Assembly: GCF_932526225.1 (NCBI RefSeq)
Contig: NC_064046.1
Location: 4,588,001 to 4,652,000, forward strand
Source: Nematostella vectensis
Taxonomy: Eukaryota; Cnidaria; Anthozoa; Actiniaria; Edwardsiidae
Reading direction: 5' to 3'
DNA: 64,000 nt
The position numbers and the translations under genes are program-made. Shown here one piece after another: positions 1 to 13,800 of this stretch; within the stretch, counting starts at the first letter, position 1; every line of letters begins with the position of its first letter. The notes under the pieces are model-generated. The model was given only the letters and a program-made list of their open reading frames with translations. It was not told where the DNA came from and did no database searches.

Positions 1-716
1 CCACTGCATTTTGATACTAAAAATATTTTGTCTGTCTGTGTTCTTGATGTTGGGTCGACCTTATTGAGCACGATATTATTGGAGGTATTTCCATTTGTAG
101 ACCTCTATCATGCTCTCAGTGCTGGAGGTGAATTGTTCTGTGCATAATGCATTGTGATCTATTTCCTTCTTATCTTTATGGGAATTGCTGAAAGCAATAC
201 TATTAAGGCTTTTTAAGAAAACAAATGCAAGATTTGAACCAAAAAATGAAGTGTTTCTTTGGGACTAAAAATGTGCAATGTTTGGCTACCAAGTATGTTC
301 TTTCTGACGTAAAATCAATAAATATTAATTTCTCTAATATTTTTATTTGAAAAATATTTATTAAATGGGGGGTCTGTGTAATGAATGCTTAATAGATCCT
401 GGCTATTTCAGCTATGACTGGAGCTTTTAAGGCCTTTAAAGGTAATGGTATTCTAAGATTTAAACTGATAGATGGACTGGCCTTAAGCCTTCAACATCTC
501 CTCTAATTGATCTATCACTGAAAGCATTGAGCATTCTCTTATAAGCACTCACATCAAAGCCAATGCAAGTAAAGAAATAACAAATAAAAAAAACTTTTAT
601 CTTGAGTGCCCTTACCTACATGAAATACACAAGACAAGGATAAATTCAAATTTTTACAATTATCACTCTCTTTTGCAAAGTGATATCAATATTAAGTTAT
701 TATGGTTTAATATTAA

Positions 717-1716
717 CACATTGACCCCTCAACCGGCCTGTACCGGCTTTGGGAAGTACCCACAACCCAAAAAATTCATAAATTCAAAATAAACACAACA
801 AGATGAAGATACTCAGGCATCAGTCTAAGGGATAAATGGTCTTGCAGATATGCATCCAACCAAGGTGCTGGCATCTACTCTTAAGCCAAATAATAGCACA
901 GGTTCTTCGACAATTCTCAAATCGAACAAGGAGAGAAAAGCAGAATCACCCCTCTCAATAAAACGCTCAAAATACCACACAAGGGAGAGAGATCAGCAAA
1001 CACAGCTCAAGACACAAATAGATACCTTTATTCTGATCCTCCAGGTACATTTCCTTGGCCTCAAAACACAATGTCCATTCCTTGAAGGATTGTAGGACCA
1101 CGAAAATATCTTTACGTATTGCAAAGCATTCTCGGAGATCCGGGAGAAAATTCATGAGGGGAGGGCCAGTCAACACTCCTCTCCCCAAAGTCAGATGGTT
1201 TTTTATAAGTCTTTTCACCCCGAAGCCAAACAAATCAATTCCAGGTCATACAGACCCAGAATAGCAGTGTAAACAATTTTGGAATCAATTTGGTTTCAGA
1301 AAAGACAGCATTTAGGAGAGCTGTGGTGATTCATTAGAAAATTATTTTCTCATCCGGGCAAAGCCAAACAAGAAAAAATCATCATGAATACACCTTTGCT
1401 TGCAAATATCCATAAGCAAAGCACTCAATTATGCCCCAAAAGACTTCATGATGTCCTGAGACACTCTCCTAATATGCTCATAGCTGTATTTTTGATGAAA
1501 AATACAAGCAACCATCAACTTGTGCTGGCTTCAGCACAACGACAGGGGATTAAAAGTGGGGACCGCAAAGCACTGTTGGAAAGCTTGGATACCGCTGACT
1601 AGGTGCAGCTGTGTTTGACTTTGACGGGCTGTATAAAACTCAGAATAGTGGGGGAGGTATCTGTTTTCAGTCTGTTTTTTGTAAATTCAGCTCCAAAAAA
1701 GCCAGGAGTCAATGGG
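717..1716. mobile_element. piggyBac-like non-autonomous element, 1.0-kb copy
   Basis: The element is bounded by TTAA at 713-716 and 1717-1720. Its ends are inverted: the right end reads GGAGTCAATGGG and the left end starts CACATTGACCCC. A TTAA target site with a terminal C-rich triplet is the piggyBac signature. A 212-bp relative lies at 56121-56332. Short open frames inside (850-1095, 1384-1602) show no recognisable transposase and are not called as genes. Confidence 0.7.
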
Positions 1717-1822
1717 TTAATAAGGGTGTAAAATTTTTACCAAGTGACAAACATATGTCCCTAAGCTTGTGAAGGGAAAATCTGAACACAGATTTTTGCA
1801 ACTTTTTGTTACTATTTTTCAG

Positions 1823-4800
1823 GTATCTGGCTCAGAATTTATCACTCAAGTTGCTAGAGAGCTTTCAACATTCCATCTCACAAGGTACTGTTGGACACAC
1901 AGACAGAGGTCAAACAGACGGAAGAGACACAGACATCTAACAAGCCCGACAGACAAACAACTAGTCAGACAGAAAAACAGACAGATCAACAGACAGACAT
2001 ACAACAAGCCAGACAGAGGTCAGCGAGACAGTCAGAGAGACAAACAACCAGTCAGACAGACATACAACCAGTAAGACAGACATACAACCGGTAAGACAGA
2101 CATACAACTGATCAGACAGAAAAACAGACAGATCAACAGACACACAACAAGCCAGACAGACGGAGGTCAGAGAGACAGTCAGACATACATACAACAAGTC
2201 AGACAGACAAAGAACTAGTCAGACAGACGGACGGACGGACAGACAGACAGACAGACAGAGGCTAGAGAGACAGAAAAGAGACAGACATACTGTACAACCA
2301 TCCCCCCCCTCCCACCTTTGGGGTATAAAAGGGGTGGATTTTGACATGCACATAGCCAGACAGACGGACTGATCAATGTGCTGATAGACAACTGTATATC
2401 AGTACTGTAGTATTGCATGGTAACTTAATCTGAAATACTGCAATAAGTATTAAACAAATTTCCCCTTGTAGCGAGCAGTATGCCTGTAGTGCGTAATCAG
2501 ACTTTTGTGCATGTGATGGACTGGTTGAAGCAGACATGTGACCAAGGCTTCTCTCCTACTGTCTTCCCCATTGTCAAGGTATTTGGAAACATCTAGGATC
2601 AATCAATTTGAATACAGGACATCATTTTAGTGCTATGATTGGCCTAGTGTGAAGTCTGGTATATCCAGATCCCAGTACTGGGCATGAAGTGAGTTCTACC
2701 CCTCCCACTAAAAATAGGGTTGGGCCTAAAATGAAAGGAATAATACTTGATAATTAGTTCCTGGTATTGGTATATCATGGTATGATTTACCAGCTATTAG
2801 GCTGAAATGGTCAAATACATGACAATTAGTTCCTGGTATTTTTAATCATAGTATTGTTAACCAGCTGCAAGGTCTAAATGGTCAAATACTTAATAATTAG
2901 TTCCTGGGGTATATATACAGTACCGCTCTCGAACATGTGGACATATGTTCGCGAAATTGTTCGCGAATTTCGCGAACACCGTTCGCGAAATTTGCGAACA
3001 ACGTTCGCGAAATTCGCGAACACCGTTCGCGAAATTCGCGAACACTGTTCGCGAAATTCGCGAACAACGTTCGGGAACAGCTGATGTTCGCGAACACAGT
3101 GTTCGCGAACAGACCTGGACAAACCGATTGACAAACGGGAACTCGTACCGTGTAACCGAAGACTTACAGTATTGATACTCACTTAAAATACATACAGGAG
3201 TTCTGCAAGCGATTCAAATAAATTGTTCGTGTAAAAGTCAGCTGAGAGCTATGGTTATCGTTAAAATCAGAAACAACAAATTCAGTTATAGTCATATATG
3301 CCTTCAGTTCAATTACTTGGAGACGATCAAGACAAGACACTTTCAAGTTTGAGAAATAAAGACGATAAAGATGGCGGATGAAAGCCAAAGCATGCGAAGG
3401 ATTCGATCGTGGATTTACGAGGGCAGACACAGGCAAAAAAGTTAGTTAGTATATTCTGAAAAGCCTGCCTCGAAGAGGGAAGGAATGTCGATCGCTTAAT
3501 ATTCTTCGAAGATTGTCGAATGTGACAACTGCTAGCGAATACTTTTGAACAGCGGGAAGCCATTTATTTAACAAATACTTGTATTACACACGGGATAATT
3601 AATTTGGGGAAGGAATGCCGATCGCTTGATATCCTTCGAAGATTTTCGAATGTGTGAAAACTGCTAGCGAAGAATTTTGAAATTCTATAATTGACAAATA
3701 CTTGTAATAAACACGGGAGAAGGAATGCCGATCGCTTGATATCCTCCGAAGATTTTCGAATGTGTGAAAACTGCTAGCGAAGAATTTTGAAATTCTATTT
3801 GACAAATACTTGTAATAAACACGGGAGAAGGAATGCCGATCGCTTGATATCCTTCGAAGATTTTCGAATGTGTGAAAACTGCTAGCGAAGAATTTTGAAC
3901 ATCGGAAAGCCATCTCTTTAACAAAGACTTGTATTAGACACGGGAGAATAAGTTTGAGGTGGGAATGCCGATCGCTTGATATTCTACAAAACCCGAAAAG
4001 AAGACATTTATAGTAGAGCATGTTGTCGCTGACTCATGTATTCGAACACAAACGACTACTACTAACAGTTTTCACACATCCGAAAATCTTCGAAGAATAT
4101 CAAGCGATCGGCATTCCTTCCTCAAACTAATTCTCCCGTGTCTAATACAAGTTTTTGTCAAATAAATGGCTTCCCAGTGTTCAAAAGGATTGGCTAGCAG
4201 TTTTCACACAATCGAAAATCTTTGAATAATATCAAGCGATCGGCATTCCCTCCTCAAACTAATTCTCCCGTGCTTAGTACAAGTCTTTGCTTTGTCAAAT
4301 AATGGCTTCCCGCTTTCAAAAGTCTTCGCTAGCAGTTTTCACACATTCGAAAATCTTCGAAGAATATCAAGCGATCGGCATTCCTTTCTCAAACTAATTC
4401 TCATGTGTTTATTACATGTCTTTGTCAAATAAATGGCTTCCCGCTGTTATTAAGTCTTCGCTAGCAGTTTTCACACATTTAGAAAATCTTCGAAGAAAAT
4501 CAAGCGATCGGCATCCCTCCTCAAACTAATTCCCCCGTGTTTAGTACAAGTCTTTGCTTTGTCAAATAAATGGCTTCCCGCTTTTTAAAGTTTTCGCTAG
4601 CAGTTAACACACATTCGAAAATCTTCAAGGAATATCAAGCGATCGGCATTCATTCCCCAAACTAATTCTCTGTCTAATACAAGTCTTTGTCAAATAAATG
4701 GCTTCTCGCTGTTCCAGCTGTTATTAAGCCCTGGATCACACGTTACCGTTCGTCAAACCGTTTATTTTGCATCTGTTCGCGAACAGCGTGTTCGCGAACA

Positions 4801-7800
4801 GTCTATATGTTCGCGAATTTCGCGAAAGTTGTTCGCGAATTTCGCGAAAGTCGTTCGCGAATTTCGCGAAAGTCGTTCGCGAATTTCGCGAACGCTGTTC
4901 GCGAATTTCGCGAACGTTGTTCGCGAAAGTTTCGCGAACAGTGTCCCTATGTTCGAGAGCGGTACTGTATCATAGTATTTTTTACCAAGTGCAAGATCTT
5001 AATGGTCAAATACATGACAATTAGCTCTTGGCACTTGGAATCATGGTACATGATACCAATTACCAATGTCTTGTTTTGCTTGCAGAGTCTGATAGTGTCT
5101 GGAATTACAGATGTCTGGTCTGCAATTCGCAACACCTGCATTGCGCGACTTCCGCAAAGTTTAGATCATTTTAGCCTACAGCAGGCTCAAGAATTCTACA
5201 CTGATCTGATCCGGGTAAGAATACCAAGATTGATTGATAACTTCTTACTGTCAATACTTTAAAACACTTAATATTTTGCATGTCAATTAGATCAACAGAA
5301 GGGCTTTATACCAGCAATTAATGATCCTGATAATTATTTACCAAGCTGAAGTGTGCTGAACTAAGTATTTACTAAGCCTGAAAATCTGTATCTGATTACT
5401 TTCACCATCAAAACAGTAATTGATGATTTGCTTATTTCTTTCAGATTTGCCAGGCAAAGGAAAGCTCTTGGCAAGCCACAGAAGGAGCAGTCATGGGTAT
5501 GGACCTAGAGCTGCTGGAGTTATACCATCCCAAATTATTTAGAATGACGTTTTATCAGGGGCTGGGAAGGGACTAGGGCTATTGTAGACAGGATAAGGCC
5601 TGTCCACTTCTACCCAGTTTTAGTACCCATTTGGTGACCTTTGAAACTTTTATTGAATTTGTGAGATTGGAGGATACCTACTTTTCGGGGTTCTCCATGC
5701 CCCATGTTTCTTTTTCTTAACATCTTCCAGGTCAGGGTACCACATGGCTAAAAATGGCCACATTTGAAAACATCTTTTTGGGCGGTAAAAACGTCTTTTT
5801 TGCGGGGAAAAAAACAGGAAAACTAGAGCAAAGATAGGGTTTATAATTTTGTGAACAAGTCTGTCTGTAATCTATGAGTCATTTGCAGCATATAGCATAC
5901 AACTAGTGAAGTACCCAAAGCAGGTGCCAAATCTTGCCCAGTGACGCACAGAGTTTTTATTGGAAAGTTTGGGAAACATTTCTGGCTGTGGCTAAATGAG
6001 ACACTGGACACCTTATTTAGAAAGGCCTTGAGTCCAAATTGCTACTGACTATGTTTCTACTTGATGTGCCGTCTAAGGGATGACCACCCTCGTACGCCGG
6101 TTCTGCTGGACTGGCCAGCCCGCGAATAGCGACAGTGATAGCTCCGAGTATATGCTCAAGGTATGATTAGCAAATGCAGACGTGCAGGATTTGCCCTAGA
6201 GACACAAACATTGTGAAGATCACACTCCATATATGTGAGACAAGCAAAAAAAGGTTCCTTTTTTGTGTGCTTTCTTATTTGATTTTTATGGTGGTAAGAA
6301 AAAGAAAAAAAATTTGGTAAAATACTACCAAAACTAGATCCCGTCCCTCCTTCCTTAACATGGTCAAAGTCTGGTCAAAGTCTCTAAGACTGACTATTTG
6401 TGAACTGTGTGGTTATCAACATCATCAAAGAATGTCTACCACTGTTTGTGTGATTTTTAGTTTGGCGAGTGTAAGCAGAGCACCCTTCCATCCTTCATCG
6501 TGGACTCTGTTCATTCTGTGCTGTACTCTTTACTGGCGCACCCCCAGTTAAGCATTAGGGACCATGCAACAAAGGCTTTCTCCTCCATCTTCTCACGCTG
6601 TGAATTCCAGGTACAGTATGCTTTTATCAAACCATTGTCAAGTTTCCTATTCTTATTGTCAAATCTAATACCTGCTTTTTTGATGAGCACTTTGCATGCA
6701 ATGCAGTACTGCCCTTAAGCATAAGCACACTGTTTGCGCAAAGTACCAATCAAATGTGCATTAGTTTGAGAGTGGCAATGCATCTTTTATTGCTTCACTA
6801 GAAGTTATACTTGTGGTCAGCAAATTTGGATTCTGTTTTCCCTCAATTTGTTATGTTTCATTTACAGGAGGCATTTGCAGCCTTTGAAGAAGTAGTCAAG
6901 CGTCTATGCCGAGGCACACAATCACCTGAGAGCACCTTTAAAGGATGGCATCTTCCTCACCTAGCAGTCCTGCGACCAGACTTCAAGTTCCTTCAGGCAT
7001 GTGAAGCAGAGGGACTGCTTGGCGTTTGTGTATTCTTGATTAAGGTATGTATAGGCCTTGTTGACAGAGCAAAGCTTTGTAGTGCCTTTGCCTCTCACTG
7101 TTGGGTTCTGGCTTTCGACTTCCAGTTCTTGTTTAAGGTATGTATAGGCCTTGTTAGCGCAGTTGGCAGAGCATTGCTCTTGTGTCTACTGGTGCTGACC
7201 CAGGATTTGTCAACGGGGGGGGGGGGGGGGTGCACAGTCATAGGTGTCTGGGTCAGTCATAGGTGTCATATGGAAAAGGATAGTATTTAAAGCTGCATTG
7301 TCACCAGTTTACTTCCATAGGTCAGACGGAAACCTCAACCGTTAAAAGACAAAAGAATCTATTATAATCCGAGATATATAACAGGCCATCAGTTCTAAAT
7401 TATCAATCACATCCTCAAAGAAACTTCCAATAGACACACTGCTTCCAATATTTCGAAATATTTTTTCGTGTTTTCCATTAAAAATCATCGGAGATTGTTA
7501 CCTAATCGTCCGGAAGTAAACTGGTGACAATGCGGCTTTAACAATTCCTTCACTTTTTGCTGGCTATGTACACGCTTGTAACATGACACATACTTAGTTG
7601 GATTGATGATCCTTGACAAAAGTGACTAGTATGACTTTTGATGTATAGTAAGTTCCCATTGTGTTTACCAGGAAATATTTATTTATTTCAGCACATTCCT
7701 CCAGGGTTCCTTTTGCCCAACTGGCCACGCTACTTTTCAACTTTCAATTTGTACCTCATGCACCCAGCATCTACCGTCCGGCAAGCAACAAGTGCCGTCT

Positions 7801-10800
7801 TCAAAATACTAGGTACAATCAAAATACTAAAGCCCTTAAACAGTAATGATTGCAAATTTTTAAATGGCATAACAGCTACTTAGTTGGACTGCATGACAGT
7901 TTTCTTTCAATAGCTGTCTTTTATTGAGCCCCCTACTACTACCTTAATGTTGTTGTTGTCAGTCTCGCATTGATTGCACATCTTATTACACCAGTTGCTA
8001 AGGACAGTAGTAGCCCTGTACTGTTAAAGCTGGTTCTTCAAGGCCTTGCCGCAGAGTGGGAAGTGGACGAAGAGCTACTCCTGCAGCACCTAGATGCAGA
8101 CCACACCCGCGACAGCCACTCTACCACACCTAGAGTCTCACCAGTCCAGGAGCGCTACAGAGGGGTGTCATCAGCAGCTGCATCTACACCCTCACCACCT
8201 CCCGACACTGCCCTGTCTTGCTCAGGGGACTCTACTAGCTTGACGCTGGATAGAGGTGGCTCACCGTTAGTTGCTGATGGTGGGGAAGGAGTCAACCATG
8301 GATGGAACAGCCACCGACGGCCTTCTTCCCAGCTCGGCTCAAGTAAACATCAGAGGATAAGTATACGTGCTGTTAGCAAGTTGTTGACAGGTTAGTTTCT
8401 GCATGTGTTTGTTATTTCTGGGGCATGGAAATCCAGTATTCACCTGTGTGTTTGTTGTGTGATTAGATCAACCCTCCATGCCGCCTGAATTTGTGATTTC
8501 TGGTGCATGGGAATGGAGGGAAGGACGCTTACTTGCCTACGAACTTATTCTCAAGTTCCTAATCGCCAACCACATACACTACCTGTTCCCAACATTTGCT
8601 CTGCCGAGGACGAACTCCCTCGCGTCTGCCTCAGTGGATGAGAACCTAATTGGAAGGTACAATTTTTCATGAATTTATTGATAATAAGTACTTGCAGCCC
8701 CCTTTTCCTAGTTTGTGGAAATATTTTAGCAAAACGTAAATAAATAACAAGGTTCAACTAAACAACCTCATTCTTCCTGCAAATGGTAAGGTAAATAACA
8801 GTAAACATAAAATATATTTCTACAAACCAACATAAATATTACATAATCTTTTTTCTATTGCGTAAATAGTTTCGAACTCCCTAACATTCCATTCTAAATT
8901 AACATTTATTTAAGTGTGTGTGGGGATGCCCATTATGAATAACATGATCTCAACAAATGACATGATTCATCAGCTGTAATTGTATTGGTCACAGTGCTTG
9001 TATGAACGATGATGCTTATTATAACTGCATAACTAACATGGCCATGTCACCCACATCCTGTACTTACTCTATCTGTGTGTACAGTAACGCTGATGGTACT
9101 GGGTTAGTTACCAGTCGGCTGAGGTGAGACATCAACACATAACATCTCAAATAACCATCTCCTTTTCCAAATCTTTTTTATGAGTCAGCTAGACTTAAAA
9201 GCCTCAATCAGATGGAGAGGACAGTCAATGAGATCAAATAGTCTTGAGAATTGATGTGGGTGGTAACATTTTTATTCAAGAATTAGCCCAGTCAGTTATT
9301 TGACTTAGGGCTGTTTACCATTTAATCGGAAATTTGGGAATGAGATCCCAGTTTTTCCAGGATGTCATAATGGTAAGAAAAAGTTCCCTATATTCCAGAA
9401 TTTCTGGGTGCGTTATGTACCATTTGCTTGTGTATCCAGAAATCCAACTTTTGGGGTCCTGAGAAATAAAGTAGTGGGCGATGGGGGCCTTGGTTTAATA
9501 TTCTATGGAAAACTGCAAATGGTACATGATTTTCTGGAATTTCTGGTATCCCCAGTGAAAGTGGACTACCTCTCAGGCAACTTCTCATTTTCTGGAAGTT
9601 TTCCAGTTGGAGGAATATGTACCATTTTCAAAATAACCAGAAGTACCGGAATGGTAAACAACCAAGGATTCACCACCAAATCTGTGATACACATTAGATT
9701 TCACTTTTTGTGAAAACTGCTGAGACCAATAATCCTCCTCATAAACTCTTATTCACATTATCAAATGGTGACAACTTTTCCATCCACTCTCATGTCTGAT
9801 GTACAAAGGGAATGGGAGTGTGTGAGTGCATGGTCAAATGATCATGAGAGTCTGGACTTCCATCAACTATCACCTTCATTTGATCAAGGCTTTACCCATT
9901 TATAGGTGAACTAGACTTACTTATATATTACAACAAGCATTATGTTGAGACAATATTGATGTTTGTCTTGTGCTTGAGATACTCTAGGTATACTATCTAG
10001 GTATACCCCTCATGGTTGTGTTGTACTTTTACTGTTCAAGGTCCCTTACAGATGCTCCAGCTCTCCCATCACTCACTGAGTTTGAAAGTCTAACAGCAGA
10101 CATTATGTACGGCTACACTGGCTTGTTATTATTTTATTCATTATTATTTTGAATGTTATGAACTAAATAAGTTGTCATTGGTTATCATTGAAACATTCTG
10201 GTTGATATAACCATTGGCTAAAAACAAGTAAACTCCTTTCAAAATAATCATTTTAATAATAAATTCTTTAATAGGTATACTTTCTTAGATATGTTTTATT
10301 TTACCTTGTTCTTTTTGCTAAATGAATAACATGATGTTTATTGATACTCTGACAAAAGTAACTATCCTATTATTTGCTAGTTTTGAATTTCCATTAAACA
10401 AATCAAAGCTGGTTAAAAATTCTTAAATCTTTTTAGCAGTATAAGTAAAAATGCAGGTATTGATAATGATGATGATGCTGTGTTCTACTTGTTGTATAGC
10501 ACATATATCATGTCTATTGTGCTATACCATGGTATTGTATTTTCCAGGCACAAATCTGAGTACTCCCCCCCTAGTCACCTTAAAAGTAACAGTTTTGGCA
10601 GCATAGCCTACCCCATCAAGGATGGATTCCCGGTCAGAGAGGCATGGATCAAGAGACCAAAGTAGGTGTCCCTATGCATGGAATTTGCATATCTGCATAG
10701 GGTTTCATAGCTTATAAAACTATGCGTCACACAAGCCAAATGAACAGACTTTAAAATTCTCCTGTAATTTCTATCAATTAGAATAGTATAAATCAAAATA

Positions 10801-13800
10801 TTTATTGATTGTTTTGTAGAAGAGCTTCTTCATTTAGTACAGAAAATGATCTGTCTGCAACTTCGACAAGGAAGCTTATCAGGCAGTACTCAGTGTCCTG
10901 CCAGGGAGTGTTGCCACGGAGACCATTCAGGCCCCCAAAATCTCAAGGACTAGAACTGGTAAGAGAACAATTCTTAGCACATCATCATGTCACACAACAC
11001 ACCATGTCACACAACACGTCACACATCATCATGTCACACAACACAACACGTCACGCATCACCATGTCACACAACACAACACGTCACACATCATCATGTCA
11101 CACAACACAACACGTCACACATCATCATGTCACACAACAAAACACGTCACACAACACAACACGTCACACATCACCATGTCACGTAACGTCATGTAATTCA
11201 ACTTCATGTGTTGTTTAGAAAACAATTCTTATGTTACCATCATCATGTCACACAACACCATGTCACACATCATCATGTCACACAACACAACACGTCACAC
11301 ATCATCATTTCACACAACACACCATGTCACACATCACCATGTCACACAACACAACACGTCACATATCATCATGTCACACAACACACCATGTCACACATCA
11401 CCATGTCACACAACACAACACGTCACACATCACACCATGTCACACATCACCATGTCACACAACACAACACGTCACACATCATCATGTCACACAACACGTC
11501 ACACATCATCATGTCACACATCACAACACGTCACACATCACCATGTCACGTAACGTCATGTAATTCAACTTCATGTGTTGTTTAGAAAACAATTCTTATC
11601 ATGTTACCATCATCATGTCACACAACACCATGTCACACATCATCATGTCAAACAACACAACACGTCACACATCACCATGTCACACAACACACCATATCAT
11701 ACATCACCATGTCACACAACACACCATGTCACACATCATCATGTCACACAACACAACACGTCACACATCATCATTTCACACAACACACCATGTCACACAT
11801 CACCATGTCACACAACACAACACGTCACACATCATCATGTCACACAACACAACACGTCACACATCATCATGTCACACAACACAACACGTCACACATCATC
11901 ATGTCACACATCACAACACGTCACACATCACCATGTCACGTAACGTCATGTAATTCAACTTCATGTGTTGTTTAGAAAACAATTCTTATCATGTTACCAT
12001 CATCATGTCACACAACACCATGTCACACATCATCATGTCAAACAACACAACACGTCACACATCACCATGTCACACAACACACCATATCATACATCACCAT
12101 GTCACACAACACAACATGTCACACATCATCATGTCACACAACACACCACGTCACACATCATCATGTCACACAACACACCATATCATACATCATCATGTCA
12201 CACAACACACCATATCATACATCATCATGTCATACAACACCATGTCACATATCACTATGTCACACAACACCATGTCACACAATTCCATGTCACACTTTAC
12301 CATGACACACTTCACCATGCCAGACTTCACCATGTCACACTCCCCCAAAAGGACCAGAAATGGTAAAAGAGGCAGAAGAAGGTTTTGAGGGAAGGTTTAG
12401 ACAAAATAAGCTAAAATGTTTAGCTCCATTTTCTTGTCATAGATAGAGTAGACTGGTGCATGGTGAGGTACTATAATTAGTAAAAAGCATGTTGTTTGTT
12501 TCCAGGCCAACTCTTTATTGAGTCAATCTAAAGCTGTTGATAAGACAGAGAGAAGTCCACAAGCAAAGACACCAGCAGTAAGTGTGAACGTCCTGTCCAA
12601 CAATATCTGATCTACAATGCAGGCACATACCTAGGGGTTTAAGTATTAATGTCCTGCCCAACTCTGTCTGTTTTACATACAGGCACATACCTAGGGGTTT
12701 AAGTATTAATGTCCTGCCCAACTCTGTCTGTTTTACATACAGGCACATACCTAGGGGTTTAAGTATTAATGTCCTGCCCAACTCTGTCTGTTTTACATAC
12801 AGGCACATACCTAGGGGTTTAAGTATTAATGTCCTGCCCAACTCTGTCTGTTTTACATACAGGCACATACCTAGGGGTTTAAGTATTAATGTCCTGCCCA
12901 ACTCTGTCTGTTTTACATACAGGCACATACCTAGGGGTTTAAGTATTAATGTCCTGCCCAACTCTGTCTGTTTTACATACAGGAGCATACCTAGGGGTTT
13001 AAGTATTAATGTCCTGCCCAACTCTGTCTGTTTTACATACAGGAGCATACCTAGGGGTTTAAGTATTAATGTCCTGCCCAACTCTGTCTGTTTTACATAC
13101 AGGAGCATACCTAGGGGTTTAAGTATTAATGTCCTGCCCAACTCTGTCTGTTTTACATACAGGCACATACCTAGGGGTTTAAGTATTAATGTCCTGCCCA
13201 ACTCTGTCTGTTTTACATACAGGCACATACCTAGGGGTTTAAGTATTAATGTCCTGCCCAACTCTGTCTGTTTTACATACAGGCACATACCTAGGGGTTT
13301 AAGTATTAATGTCCTGCCCAACTCTGTCTGTTTTACATACAGGCACATACCTAGGGGTTTAAGTATTAATGTCCTGCCCAACTCTGTCTGTTTTACATAC
13401 AGGAGCATACCTAGGGGTTTAAGTATTAATGTCCTGCCCAACTCTGTCTGTTCTACATGCAGGCGCATACCTAGGGGTTTAAGTATTAATGTCCTGCCCA
13501 ACTCTGTCTGTTTTACATACAGGCACATACCTAGGGGTTTAAGTATTAATGTCCTGCCCAACTCTGTCTGTTTTACATACAGGAGCATACCTAGGGGTTT
13601 AAGTATTAATGTCCTGCCCAACTCTGTCTGTTCTACATGCAGGCGCATACCTAGGGGTTTAAGTATTAATGTCCTGCCCAACTCTGTCTGTTTTACATAC
13701 AGGAGCATACCTAGGGGTTTAAGTATTAATGTCCTGCCCAACTCTGTCTGTTTTACATACAGGAGCATACCTAGGGGTTTAAGTATTAATGTCCTGCCCA

